Below, in pieces: positions 35,571 through 46,495 of a stretch of 64,000 nucleotides of DNA. A program made the position numbers and the translations under genes. This DNA comes from Gigaspora margarita (lineage: Eukaryota > Glomeromycota > Glomeromycetes > Diversisporales > Gigasporaceae). The stretch spans positions 108,190-172,189 of the forward strand of contig WTPW01000959.1 of NCBI GenBank assembly GCA_009809945.1. The letters run 5' to 3'. Below the pieces are notes generated by a model. It ran no database searches. It saw only the letters and a program-made list of their open reading frames with translations, and had not been told where the DNA came from. Positions within the stretch are counted from its first letter, which is position 1. Each line of letters begins with the position of its first letter.

Positions 35571-36229
35571 ATTTATTATCTTCCGATCTTGCGAGTCGGT
35601 AACATGTCCATCATCCAAGATCTGTAATAATAAGTTGGATACGTCTATTCATCCAGTACATTATAAAATTGCAAAGCATCTTCTGATTTTAGTAGCTAAT
35701 TAGTTGATTTCTCCAATGAAATGAATTACTGTTTTACCTCTATGAGTCTTTTCCATTTCATCCAATGGGACAACTGAAAATAGCTTACGTCGAACTGCCT
35801 CTGTGAGTTCACCTCCTAATTAGATATTTGCAGGGTCAGTAAAGATTTTTTATAGACAAGATTAATTTATCTTCGCGATGTTAGTATATACACCTTCTTC
35901 ATATCCAATATAGCCAGGGGGTGCACCGACCAAGCGTGATACCGCAAACCTAGTATATATGTAGTTATAATGTCACATTTTTATTTATTATATTTTAAAG
36001 TGGATTGGTCATATTTACTTTTCCATATATTCACTCATATCAACACGAATGATGGACGATTCTGTATCAAACAAAATTCTGCGATAGCTTTACAAAGCTC
36101 AGTCTTTCCTACCCCCGTGGGGCCGAGGAATAAAAATGAAGCAATTGGTCGCGAAGGACTTTGTAATCCAGCACGACTCAATCTGACCGCTTCTGATACA
36201 GCTCGAATGGCTTCATCTTGCCCTACAAC

Positions 36230-36506
36230 TAGGGTCTGCAATGGGCCGGGTTGGGCTGGGTTCACCTGGGCACGAACCCAACCCGTTAAATTATGAGCCC
36301 AGCCTGGGCCCGACCCAATTCATTGCGGGACTAAAAATCTAGGCCCGGGTTTAGCCTGAACTAGACTCAACCTATATAAATTACCGGGTTTGACCCGGCC
36401 AAACCCGCCAATTAATTTATGGGCATGAAAATTCAGACCCGGGCCCGGTCCAAACCCAGCCCAACCCGCAAATTACCGGGTTTGGCCCGGCCCATTGCAT
36501 ACCCTA
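36230..36506. mobile_element. 277-bp GC-rich hAT-type MITE in the ClpB pseudogene
   Basis: Ends TAGGGTCTGCAATGGGCCGG and, inverted, TAGGGTATGCAATGGGCCGG. The perfect 8-bp duplication CCTACAAC lies at 36222-36229 and 36507-36514. The interior is many GGGCCCGG/ACCCG phrases, far more GC-rich than the surroundings. It splits the codons for RRVVGQDEA just ahead of the second ATPase domain. Confidence 0.93.
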
Positions 36507-36992
36507 CCTACAACACGTCGTAAAAGATTTTCTTCCATATGTAATAATTTATCCCTTTCACTTCGAAGCAAGATGTGAATCGGATTCCAGTTATCCGAGA
36601 AACAATAATTCCAGTGTCATACGCAATGACTCTTTCATGAAGAAGTGATTCCGAACTTTCTTCTTCACCATCATGAGGAAGCTGTTTTTCTAATTCTGGA
36701 ATAATCCCATAGCGAAGTTCACTTGCTCGAGTGAAATTACCTGGTCTTTGAGCTGATTCTAATTCAATTTTAGCTTGCTCCAATTGAGACTTAATATTCT
36801 TAATTTCTTTTAGTTTAGCACGCTCTTCTTGCCAAATCATGCTGAGTCTATTAATTCTTTTACTTCTCATCTAATTCTTTCTGCAATTTCTTTCGACGTT
36901 CCTGAGAAACCGAATCTGTTTCTTTCCTCAATGATTCCAATTCAATTCGAAGAACTATTATTTGTCTATCGAGATTGTCAATTGCTTCAGGC

Positions 36993-37096
36993 TAGAGTTA
37001 ACACCTCTATTCGGATTTATATATCCGGATATATACTATGTCAGGTGATATAACGTGACATAGTGTTTTTATATCCGGATAGAGGTATTAACTCTA
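36993..37096. mobile_element. 104-bp hAT-type MITE in the ClpB pseudogene
   Basis: Ends TAGAGTTAACACCTCTATTC and, inverted, TAGAGTTAATACCTCTATCC continue as GGAT..ATATCCGGAT. The perfect 8-bp duplication CTTCAGGC lies at 36985-36992 and 37097-37104. It interrupts the middle-domain codons ESKPEAIDNLDRQ. Confidence 0.93.
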
Positions 37097-37472
37097 CTTC
37101 AGGCTTGCTTTCTTCCTGTAAGCGAAGCTTTGAGCATGCTTCGTCAACAAGATCTATAGCTTTATCTGGAAGAAATCTATCCGTAATATATCGATGAGAA
37201 TACGTGGCAGCAGCAACAAGAGCGGAATCTGAAATCCGAACTCCATGATGTATTTCATATTTTTCCTTAAACCTCGTAGAATAGTTATCGTTTCTTCTAC
37301 ATTTGGTTCTACGACCATCATTGATTGAAATCTCCTGGCCAACGCAGGATCCTTTTCAATATATTTACGATATTCATCGATCGTTGTAGCACCAAAACAT
37401 CTTAATATTCCCTTAGCCAAAGCCGGTTTGAGTGAATTTCCAGCATCTATTGATTCTTCAGACTTTCCCAAT

Positions 37473-37695
37473 TAGGGATGGGCTCGGTCGGTCATTTTCG
37501 GTCAACCGTCTTATGACCGTTAGCCTCATCTTGTGTTCCAATGATCCAAATCGGATGATTTTGGCATCATTCGATTCGTCTCAATGAGACGAATCGAATG
37601 NTGCCAAAATCATCCGATTTGGATCATTGGAACACAAGATGAGGCTAACGGTCATAAGACGGTTGACCGAAAATGACCGACCGAACCCATCCCTA
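37473..37695. mobile_element. 223-bp near-perfect palindromic hAT-type MITE in the ClpB pseudogene
   Basis: Two ~110-bp arms (TAGGGATGGGCTCGGTCGGT..) are almost exactly complementary and meet at CGTCTCAATGAGACG. The perfect 8-bp duplication TTCCCAAT lies at 37465-37472 and 37696-37703. It lies in NBD1 codons between [11 protein letters not shown] and [10 protein letters not shown]. The arms' near identity suggests recent arrival; one unresolved base (37601) lies in the right arm. Confidence 0.95.
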
Positions 37696-38345
37696 TTCCC
37701 AATCCAAGCAAGGGATGCAATTCATCAATGAATAAAATAAGTTTTCCTTCGGCTTCCTGAACTTCACGCAATACGGCTTTGAGTCGTTCTTCAAATTCCC
37801 CTCTATACTTTGAACCTGCGATAAGTGATCCTAGATCCAAAGCTATCACCTTTTTATCTTTAATACTTTCTGGGACTTCGCCCTTAACAAGTTTTTGAGC
37901 TAGTCCCTCAGCAATTGCAGTTTTTCCAACACCAGCTTCACCAATTAGAACGGGATTGTTTTTTGTGTCATCGTGACAATCCGATGAATAAACAAGAAAA
38001 TTACTAGAATTAAAGAGTGAGTGACTTCAAATGAAAAGATTCATTGATACTTACACTAGTTAAAAAATTAATACCAAGTTCTTCGAGTGAAAGACCTTTC
38101 GGTGGTGCGCCTTGCCCCGGATTAATCCGTAGGTCGCCTATAAATATTCTTTATTAATGTATAGTTTAGTAGTAAAAAATATAAAAAATCTGGCAGAATC
38201 AAGTCTACCAGCATAAAATCTTTTTCCCGTATAACGTTGCGAAAATGAGAGCGCAATTTTTTTGAATTCGGCACAAATGACGATGGATATCTTTTGTAAG
38301 TATTTAAAGTTATGAAATTTCGAAAAAGTATTTTTTGATTAGGTG

Positions 38346-38571
38346 TAATAGCTCTTTTCAGTACTGTAAGGTTTAAAACAGAGCAATAACATCGCTACCA
38401 AATATGATAATCTTTTGATGTGCTGATGTTTGTAAACCAACTTGGTTTTGTGCGACAAGGGTGCGTCATTGTAACACAGACGTACTTTTTTTCTTACCAA
38501 TCCGTTAATTAAATATGGTGGTGGTATGTAATAAATAATATCCGAATTCGATTCTTTATTTATCTGTAGAT
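38346..38571. promoter_or_regulatory. Spacer between the ClpB pseudogene and the RS/RRM gene
   Basis: This separates two divergently read genes, so it probably holds the promoter or first exon of the RS/RRM gene. No clear start codon exon or element could be fixed in it. Confidence 0.3.
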
Positions 38572-40384
38572 CTATTTTCTATTTACAAACGTTTCTTGAT
38601 AAGGCTAAAGAAAACAACACACAACAGCCCCATAAAGTTGAGCCAGAAGAAGTGTCAAGCCTTTCAACAAACGATAATATCATTCAACAGCCTAAATCAA
38701 CTTATGATGAAAATAAAAATGATGATGAGTAAGTTCATAATGATGCTGTTATTATTCATTTATTAAGTTTATCCCACAGCACACATTATTGAATTCAATC
38801 ATCAATAGGGAACCTATTGAAGTGGATGAATTTGGTCGCATGTTGCGCCGTAATGAGCGTCAGCGAAATGATGATTTAGATAATAGCGATCACAGTGATT
38901 ACGAACGTCACAGATCTGAACCTCGAAGATACGGCAGTAGCCGTTCTTCACGGTATCGACATTCTGATGATTATTACGAGTCCCGATCAAGCAGTTATCA
39001 CTATAGGAAACTGCAATATGATAGCTATGTGCCAAGACGCTCAAGCTATTACAAACATTCAGATAGTGACCGAGATGACTACTATCGCAGTGATGACGAT
39101 AGGCATAGAGATCGAAAACGTGCTAGAACATGGTCGCGTAGATCATCAGATAGTGAAGATGATAATGATCGAAGACATAATAGTAGAAGACGTTCTCATT
39201 CTCGAGACAGAAGCATTGGTACAGAGGGAAGAAAATGGGCACAATTTGGACAAGAGGATGTAAGTTCGAATATTACTTGTTAATAATAATCTTTTTTTAT
39301 TGCTTATTCAGTTATGTATAATTTTGTTAGCCATTTTCGACAGCAAGTAGATATATTGACACTGAATTCTATACCAGAAAGATATATGTTGGGGAACTTC
39401 GGGGTGTTTCTGAACGTGCACTACATAATGCTTTTGAGCGATTCGGTGATATTGAAAGCATCGATATGCTACCTGAAAAAGGGTGAATTGTAGTTCTTTA
39501 TTGGCATATGGCTGGTATGTTATTTTTACAACTATTACTGAAAATACTGTTGTTCTCTCTTACAGGATTGCATTTATCGATTTTGACACTGAAGAAAATG
39601 CTAATGAAGCTCGCCGCAGAATGAATAATACTCTACTCGGTTCAGGTTATGTACAAGGTACATATAATTACCCGGCAGGTACTATGTAAACATTGACGGA
39701 AAAAATTTCACATTATTTCCGCAAATTTTTATTAAAATCATGTGACAAATTCTTATTAGTTTAATACAAAAAATTTGCGGAAATAATATAAAATTGTTTC
39801 CGTAACATACCTGCCAGATAAACTAGTTATCTGGCAATGATATACGGATAATGACATCGACAGTATAATTGCAACGCACGAGGCCTCAGCCACGTGCTTT
39901 TGCTATTATCCTGCCGATATCCATGTATCCGTCAAATCCAGATAACAAGAAAATATTACATACAATTAGTCAAATGATTGAAATCACTAATGGCGTTTAT
40001 TCATGCTCATAGTAAATAGAGCAAAGAGGCCTGAACGAAATAAAAATGGATTTGGCAATGTACCCTGGAGCGATGCAGGTTAGCAATTGATAAACAGTGC
40101 TTGCCTAAATTTTCAACAAATAATTACCAAAAATTTAAATTCATATAGATGGTGCTGAGGCCAGGCTAAATGAAACCAAGCCAATTATTTATAGTACATC
40201 CTCAATTTCAGCTCAAACAGGTAATAAGTTTTAATTTTAATGTCTAATTTGCTGCTTAAATCTATAATTCAATATTATAATTATTTAAATAGTATTTTCA
40301 GCTACATCTGCGCCACCACCACAGGCTTTTGATCTGCGGTTACAAGGACACAAACGAAAAATAATAGCCTATGATGATCTTTAG
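38572..40384 (+). CDS. RS-rich RRM protein (SR/Tra2-like splicing factor), 5' end unresolved
   Basis: Exons with GT/AG borders: about 38572-38728, 38809-39259, 39331-39482, 39566-39645, then one ending at 40078, 40149-40220 and 40302-40384 (stop TAG). The second exon begins EPIEVDEFGRMLRRNERQRN and is rich in RS, RD and SR pairs (RRHNSRRRSHSRDRS). An RRM follows, with RNP2-like KIYVGEL, ALHNAFERFGDIESIDMLPE and RNP1-like IAFIDFDTEENANEARRRM. The C-terminus is ATSAPPPQAFDLRLQGHKRK. An RS region with one RRM is the build of SR and Tra2-type splicing regulators acting in the nucleus. The part between 39646 and about 40000 is uncertain because a MITE lies there and frames do not join cleanly, so the gene may be damaged. 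The upstream start exon was not found. Confidence 0.65.
39671..39818. mobile_element. 148-bp MITE with TA target inside the RS/RRM gene
   Basis: Ends CCCGGCAGGTACTATGTAA and, inverted, TCTGGCAGGTATGTTACGG enclose shared inner blocks (TTATTTCCGCAAATTTTT). TA flanks at 39669-39670 and 39819-39820. The match of the ends is imperfect, so the borders are probable rather than certain. Confidence 0.55.
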
Positions 40385-41649
40385 GATTCTTATCATTAAG
40401 TGCAACTTTAAAGGTTTGTGACATCATGATAAATTGTATAAATGCATACATTTATGATAAAGGATTGGATTAAATTTATTAGTAATTACACAAGATAGAT
40501 TTAAGTTGAAATAATTTGTGTTGTTTTTACTAAATCACGATTATTTTTATAGCGTGATAAAATAATAAATATTATAAAGAAACTTTTTAATATGCCATTC
40601 AAGACGTAATTATTTAAAGGATTAAATTAAAGCTTAGAGTCTAACATTTGTTGAGTGAAGGAAAATATGAATTTAGGTTATGCACTAAAATTTCGTGAAC
40701 ACTTTTTTATTAGAACATGAAAAGCGGTTTCATAGAATAATGAGCATTTCTACATTATATCTGATCTTGGCGTTTATGCCTTACGCCTGATCTCGTAGTT
40801 TTATAGTCGATCGAAAGGATGCAGGTGCACCATTTTAAAAGAATCTTTTTCTCCTTATTTAAAAGTTAAAAGCAAAAATTTTTATTGTTATTATTTTTTT
40901 TTAGCCTGTTTAAGGTGACCTTTTGGTCTAAATTTTTATTAGATAATAGAATGATAATTACATAATATTTACCTATTACTGTATTATTGGCAATAGTTCT
41001 AACTTTACTAGATTATGAGATCTATGAAGGTCTAACCCAAGATCGGATTTATTGTTTTTATACTTTTTGGCTTTTTGCTTTATTAAGTTCGTGGCTAGCT
41101 TAAGGTATATTTACCAAAGCAGTTTATTATTTATTTTAAATTTTTGTAATTTTGAATTTTTTTGTTAATATTTTTAAGTTTTTATCTTTTTAATATTATT
41201 TTTTGACTTAATTAGCTATGTAGTTTGTCTTTATTTAAAATTTAATAGTTAGGTTAAAACAGTTTTTTATAGATGCCATATATTTGCTTAGAACTTTTTT
41301 TTAAAACTTTGATTTTTTATTCAAAATTTTTAAAAATATTAAATAATTTTTTGATAATATACATATGTATTGATAAAAAACAATACTTGTATAATTAAAT
41401 TATAAAGTGCATTTAAAAATATTAATTGTATTTATTATTTTTTAGTATTTAATTTGGTTATACTGTTATATTTTTTAAAAGTAAAATTTTATTTTATAAT
41501 TTAATTAAAAATTTAATTGTATTTATTGTATTTGGCAATTTATTTTTTTAATGTTAAAGGTGAGTATTTGACAATTTATAACTTATACTTAATATATAAT
41601 TTAGCTATTTATTTTTTATATTTTAAGCTTATTAAAATATAGTATATAT
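40385..41649. other. AT-rich 3' flank, no supported gene
   Basis: Begins with the 3' untranslated region of the RS/RRM gene (AATAAA-like motifs near 40560). A more mixed-base part lies at 40740-40860, but I see no RNA gene fold in it. The remainder is T-rich. Confidence 0.45.
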
Positions 41650-41651
41650 TA

Positions 41652-43297
41652 CAGTCAACCCTCCATATAATTACCCCTATATATTCACACTCTATATAAT
41701 CACACTAAATATGATACCATTTTTTTATATATTAAAAAATGCCTCTATATAGTCACAATTATGTTATAATCACTATCACATTTGTTTAGAATTTGTTGGA
41801 CGATTTTCATAATAAAATTACCTCTTCACAATCACATTTATATAAGACCATAGAAAGTTATATAGAAAAGTCACAATTTTACTAATTAAATCAACTTTGT
41901 GCAATAATTAAAGTTGTTCGGAAGAATACAATACACCTATTCTGAAATTTTCATGCAAATCGGATAACTTTTATTAGTACAGTTTTTCGTTTTATGTATC
42001 TACGAATATAGTAAAATTTTGTAATTTTTTTTGTATAAACGTAAAATAAAAAACGTATTGATGAAATGTCAACCGATTTACATGAAAATTTTAGTTTAGG
42101 TGTATTTTGTTCTCTTGAATAACGTTTATTATTGCATAATAATCGGGGTTCTTAGTATTATTTTGACTTTTATATACGAACGTTAATCGTTGCTATATAT
42201 ATAAAAGTCAAAATAATATTAAGAAAACCGATTATTATGCAATAATATTATTCAGGAGAACAAAATACATATATTGTGAAATTTTTCATGCAAATTGGAT
42301 AACTTTTTATTAGTACAGTTTTCATTTTACATATCAACGAATATAGCTAAAAATTTGTAATTTTTTTTTTGAAGAAACGTAAAATAAAAAAAAACGTATT
42401 AATGAAATGTCAACTGATTTATATGAAAATTTAGAGTAAATGTATTTTGTTCTCCTGAACAACTTTTCTTATTGCATCATAATCGATTTGTTTAGTATTA
42501 TTTTGACTTTTATATATAGTAACGATCAACGATCGTATAAAATAAATAAAAATCGATCGTTGATCGTTGCTATATATAAAAGTCACAAAAAAAAAGCAAA
42601 TAGATTATGATGTTGTTCAGGAGAACAAAACATATTTACTCTAAAATTTTCATATAAATCAGTTGACATTTCATTAATACGTTTTTTTTTTTATTTTACG
42701 TTTCTTCAAAAAAAAATTACAAATTTTTAGCTATATTCGTTGATATGTAAAACGAAAAATTGTACTAATAAAAAGTTATCCAATTTGCATGAAAATTCAG
42801 AGTAAATGTATTTGTGAACAACTTTACTTATTACATAAAAGTTGATTTAATTAGTAAAATTGTGACTTGCCTATATAACAACTATCTACGATCATATGGG
42901 CTAGGTGCTGGGAAAAGGGACCAAATTGACAATTTTTTCAAAAGTAATTTTTCTATATAAATCAATTTAGAATGATATTAGGATTATTTTTTACTTAAAA
43001 CACATAAGTAGTTGTATTAATAAAATTTTGCAGTATAGCCCTTTAAAGTTTGCATTTTCTTATAAGTTATTATAAGATTTACAATACAAAAATTGATTTT
43101 CTGAAGATCTTTTGTTTTGTCAATTTGGTCCCTTTTCTCAGCACCTAGCCCATATATAAAATTTTTAAAATACCTCTAATAAATCACTTTTTTATATTAA
43201 TTATAATTTGGCTTATATAGAGGTACTTTTATAAAGTCACGCCTCTTTATAATCACCATATTAAGCCAAACTGCGTGATTATATAGAGGGATGACTG
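41652..43297. mobile_element. 1.65-kb Tc1/mariner (pogo-like) non-autonomous element
   Basis: Ends CAGTCAACCCTCCATATAAT and, inverted, CAGTCATCCCTCTATATAAT with TA on both sides (41650-41651, 43298-43299). TA targets and CAGT-starting ends fit pogo/Tigger relatives of Tc1/mariner. The interior is several inverted copies of a ~190-bp unit (AACGTAAAATAAAAAA..AATGTCAAC.GATTTA..GAAAATTT) around CGATCAACGATCG palindromes at 42190-42560. No transposase remains. A 254-bp MITE is nested at 42898-43151. Confidence 0.8.
42898..43151. mobile_element. 254-bp MITE nested in the Tc1/mariner-type element
   Basis: Inverted ends GGGCTAGGTGCTGGGAAAAG / GGGCTAGGTGCTGAGAAAAG continue as GGACCAAATTGACAA. Flanking ATAT occurs on both sides. 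The related copy at about 25780 shows the empty site (TTATATATAAAATTTTT), so a 4-bp or shorter duplication can be inferred. Confidence 0.8.
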
Positions 43298-43299
43298 TA

Positions 43300-44030
43300 T
43301 ATATTATTAGATTTGTATATTGCAATGTTTATATTTGACTTTTAATTGTAATTTAAATCAATATAATTTTAGGTATAATTTTATTTTGTAATTTGTATTG
43401 CTGTAGGTAAAATTTAATTTTTGAAACTTTTAGCAATGCCTAAAATCTTTAATAAAACCAATTAATTTTAAACTTTAATAAATATCAGTATTTAGAAATA
43501 TAAGTTTAATTAATTATTTTAATTTAAAATTTTAAAGTTGTTTTTGTAAAAATAATTTCAAACATAATAGTTAACAAATAAAAAAAGAATAGCTAGTGCA
43601 CCATGCACATTGTGCCCCTAATATCTCAAAATTTTACTAGGGTAGCCCTGCTGTGAATAAAAATGAACCTCCCACAATTTTACCTTAGTCCTAACCTAAC
43701 CTTAATCGTGACTTTTATTTTTATTCTAATATTTTATTTATTTGTCTATTAATATATGGGGTATCATTTAGGTTTTACCAATAAATAATTAGTAAAAAGA
43801 AAGTATAATAAATTACTAATCATGAAATTATTTTAATTATACTACCAAAAAATCATTTTAATGTCTAAAAAAGATAATAACAATAATTTTTTATAATATA
43901 AAATAAGAGCTTGCTTTTTTATACTATTATAACCAATTTTGTAATACTACTACTGTATTACACATAATACCAATTTTCTATATTTACCGTATGTTACCGA
44001 ATAAAAGATACCAAAATTTTTAGATTTTTT
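43300..44030. other. AT-rich spacer
   Basis: No gene. At 43988 a sequence TACCGTATGTTACCGAATAA resembles the left end of the element at 33993, a possible solitary element end. Confidence 0.4.
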
Positions 44031-44039
44031 CGTGCTAAA

Positions 44040-45720
44040 TTGTTGGAATAGTTTCTATTCGGGTCCAATTTTATTATTACAACTGTTTTCATAAATTCTA
44101 GGACATCTGATAAAACATTGGCCGAATGATTTTTCGGCCGATTGTTCTACAGATCATTTATCATTATAATGTCTATACATAAAATTTATTATATTTTTCG
44201 ATTTGAATACATACTCTATGTATTTTCTGTATTCTGTATTTAGTTTGTACAAAATTTATGGAAAAGACTTTTTTGTCTACCAATAAATCTTGATTAGAAA
44301 TATCAAAAAGGTTTAAGATAGCATTAGACTCTTATAATAAACATATTACACGAATAGGTGCTAATACTAAAAAGTTAGTTATGAGCCGACTGGCTTAAAT
44401 TTTAATTTGAGTTTCCAAAGAACAAGATTTTATAATATTTTTAAAAGTGCTTGAGAATCCAACTTATAGAAAGCCTATTAACACCTGAGTTTGGCAATTT
44501 TTTGAACGGAGAAGCCCTCTAAATTTCTTTTCAACTATTTGCCAGCGAAATGCTTGAAAAGTATCATATTTCTATATTCAACCAGAGATATCATATACGT
44601 ATTTATGTCGTAGGTGGATTCGGAATTCTGTGGATTCAGAATATATTTAAGTGGATTTCGAATCCAGAAACAACTTAAGTCAATTTCGGATCTTAAAAAT
44701 ATCGTTTAAAAAATTGAATATTAGTAATCATAAATAATACAAATTTTAAATAATTATACTGTATTATATTTCGCAGAAGTTTCTTAAAATGCCAATTCAA
44801 GAAAAGTTTTTAAAAAAGTAGCTAATAAATTTTTATCACTTGCTAGATATCGTAAAACTTTTATTAACAATCCGATTATGAAATCATTATTGTATGACTC
44901 GGCCAATACAAATTTAAGAACTTCATCGATATTGGATTAAAATTCTTTTCAGTTATTGGAGTTGGGAACTGAAACATCTCATAACTCAAATTATCATTAT
45001 GTTAGAAATGGAAATGGGCCAGAATTAACACGCATTATATGCCCTTTTAATTGTTTTTATGACATATTATCTAAAGTTCATCGTAAGTAAAGTGATTTTT
45101 TTACTTATAAAATTACAATGATGCATAATTCTTAAATTGAAAAACAATGTCAATCATTTGTAAAGGTCGTTTATCAAGACAATTGCGGTGTACAAGAATC
45201 CGCAAGAATGCAGTCTATTTCTGCTATAATCGGCACAAAGTGTAATTGTAATGGTTGAATGTAAAAATAATTGCCGCGGCTGAAGCTGAAGCTGGAAATT
45301 AAGGACCTCAATTTAAAATTATAAATCCTACCAAAATTCACTTATACTCTTTTAATATCAAAACTAATCCTAAACCCTAACCTAACCATTAAAAAAAGCT
45401 AAGAAATGCACCCCAAAAATTTTAGAAAATTTTATATTAAAATAATTAAAATTTCCAGCTTCAGCCGCGACAATAATTATTGTGAATGTAGACGCTCTAA
45501 TTTGGTGTACGGAAGCGAGCGTCATAAAAGTAGAGAAAAAAGTATAGAAAATAGGTAATATAACGATAATAGATATAAATTTATTGAATCTGCGTATTAT
45601 GTCGAAATAACAAACTTAATCGAATCGGCCGAAAAATCATTCGGCTAATTTTTTGTCATATGTCTCAGAATTTATGAAAACAGCTGTAAAACATAATAAC
45701 CTCCGAATTTTTGGATCCAA
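44040..45720. repeat. 1.7-kb structure with ~115-bp inverted arms and coding debris inside
   Basis: The arm 44050-44165 (GTTTTCATAAATTCTAGGAC .. GGCCGAATGATTTTTCGGCC) is inverted at 45605-45715. Inside are broken open segments, for example FLSLARYRKTFINNPIMKSL and YHYVRNGNGPELTRIICPFN (44840-45090), then CGVQESARMQ and CNCNG..CECRRSN (45180-45500) split by the MITE at 45273. I do not recognise the protein; a Cys-rich DNA-binding or transposon protein is possible. Confidence 0.45.
45273..45471. mobile_element. 199-bp MITE with 7-bp AATAATT flanks
   Basis: Inverted ends GCCGCGGCTGAAGCTGAAGC / GTCGCGGCTGAAGCTGGAAA; AATAATT at 45266-45272 and 45472-45478. The right arm lacks one GCTGAA unit. The interior includes CCTAAACCCTAACCTAACC. 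Confidence 0.7.
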
Positions 45721-45918
45721 ATCAGGAGGTAAGTAATATTGCTATCTTTAAGTTTGCCAGGTAATATTTATCTTTTGACTATACAAAACTTTAATTCTAA
45801 TTATGATGGTAGAGTTTTTTGTATTTTGTCACTTCTAGTGAGTTTGAGTTATAAACCTTTTGTTTGAAACCTGGAGGTTTAAACATCAATCATAGGTTTT
45901 TGATTTACCTCTTTGAAT

Positions 45919-46240
45919 TAGAGATGGTAAAGTTCCTAGGTCCAGAACCTAAGAATCTGGTTTTAGAACCTGGTTTTTAAAAACCAGGTTCCAATTTTGG
46001 AACCTAGGTTCTTAGGTTTATAGTAGGTTTTTAGATTTATAAAAGGTTTTTAGGTTCTTAGGTTCTTAGTTTTTTAGATTTATAATAGGTTTTAAGTTTT
46101 TAGGTTCGAACCATGTTCAGGAACCAGCCAGGTTCAGAACCAGGTTTTGGAACTTTTTAAAAAGCAGGTTCTTAGGTTTTGAAATAGAACCTAAAGGTTC
46201 CAAACCAAAAACCGAACCTAAAACAACCTAACCATCCCTA
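45919..46240. mobile_element. 322-bp hAT-type MITE made of AGGTTCTTAGG repeats
   Basis: Ends TAGAGATGG / TAGGGATGG (inverted) and a perfect 8-bp duplication CTTTGAAT at 45911-45918 and 46241-46248. The interior is dozens of GAACC/GGTTC phrases on both strands. Its ends match those of the palindromic MITE at 37473. Confidence 0.9.
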
Positions 46241-46305
46241 CTTTGAATAAATTGAACAAGACAAAAATCCAATACAATAGTTTAACATAATCCGAACATT
46301 TTTTA

Positions 46306-46493
46306 CAGGTGGGTAACCAAATTTCCGGGTCGGATGCTTCGGATCTAAAGCAAAATTATCATCTGGGCATTTTTTACTTAATGGATGATAAAATTTTTAA
46401 TGATCTTGGATAAAATTGATCAATTCCGATCCAGCCGACCATGATTCTGATGCACTCGACGTATTTCGACCCGGAATTTTGGTGACGCCCATG
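46306..46493. mobile_element. 188-bp MITE with TA target
   Basis: Ends CAGGTGGGTAACCAAATTTC and, inverted, CATGGGCGTCACCAAAATTC continue as CGGGTCG. TA at 46304-46305 and 46494-46495. About 75% match of the ends, thus an older copy. Confidence 0.65.
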
Positions 46494-46495
46494 TA

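Larger units (their letters stand above)
33779..38345 (-). pseudogene. ClpB/Hsp78-type AAA+ disaggregase, inactivated
   Basis: Runs from right to left. A basic Ser/Thr-rich stop-free stretch (38345-38190: RNFITLNTYKRYPSSFVPNS) resembles a mitochondrial presequence, favouring Hsp78. Next come GQGAPPKGLSLEELGINFLT (38115-38056), Walker [20 protein letters not shown], Walker [30 protein letters not shown], the coiled middle domain (LEQAKIELESAQRPGNFTRA), [23 protein letters not shown]2 Walker [100 protein letters not shown] and a last exon 33779-33904 (RDHEVARVRIVKTSNGEEDL). The usual DPVIGRDEEI block before NBD1 is not found. Frameshifts lie near 36590, 36860 and 37970. Six insertions interrupt it, three of them in exon sequence. 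Family usual length is 800-900 residues; the remnant spans nearly all of it. Confidence 0.9.

Noticed and set aside
38814-39263. Long open frames overlapping the RS exon on the opposite strand and in the +2 frame
   Set aside because: They are shadows of the Arg/Ser/Asp-rich repeats of the real exon.
40740-40860. Possible tRNA or other RNA gene in a mixed-base stretch
   Set aside because: No A and B box pair and no cloverleaf could be drawn.
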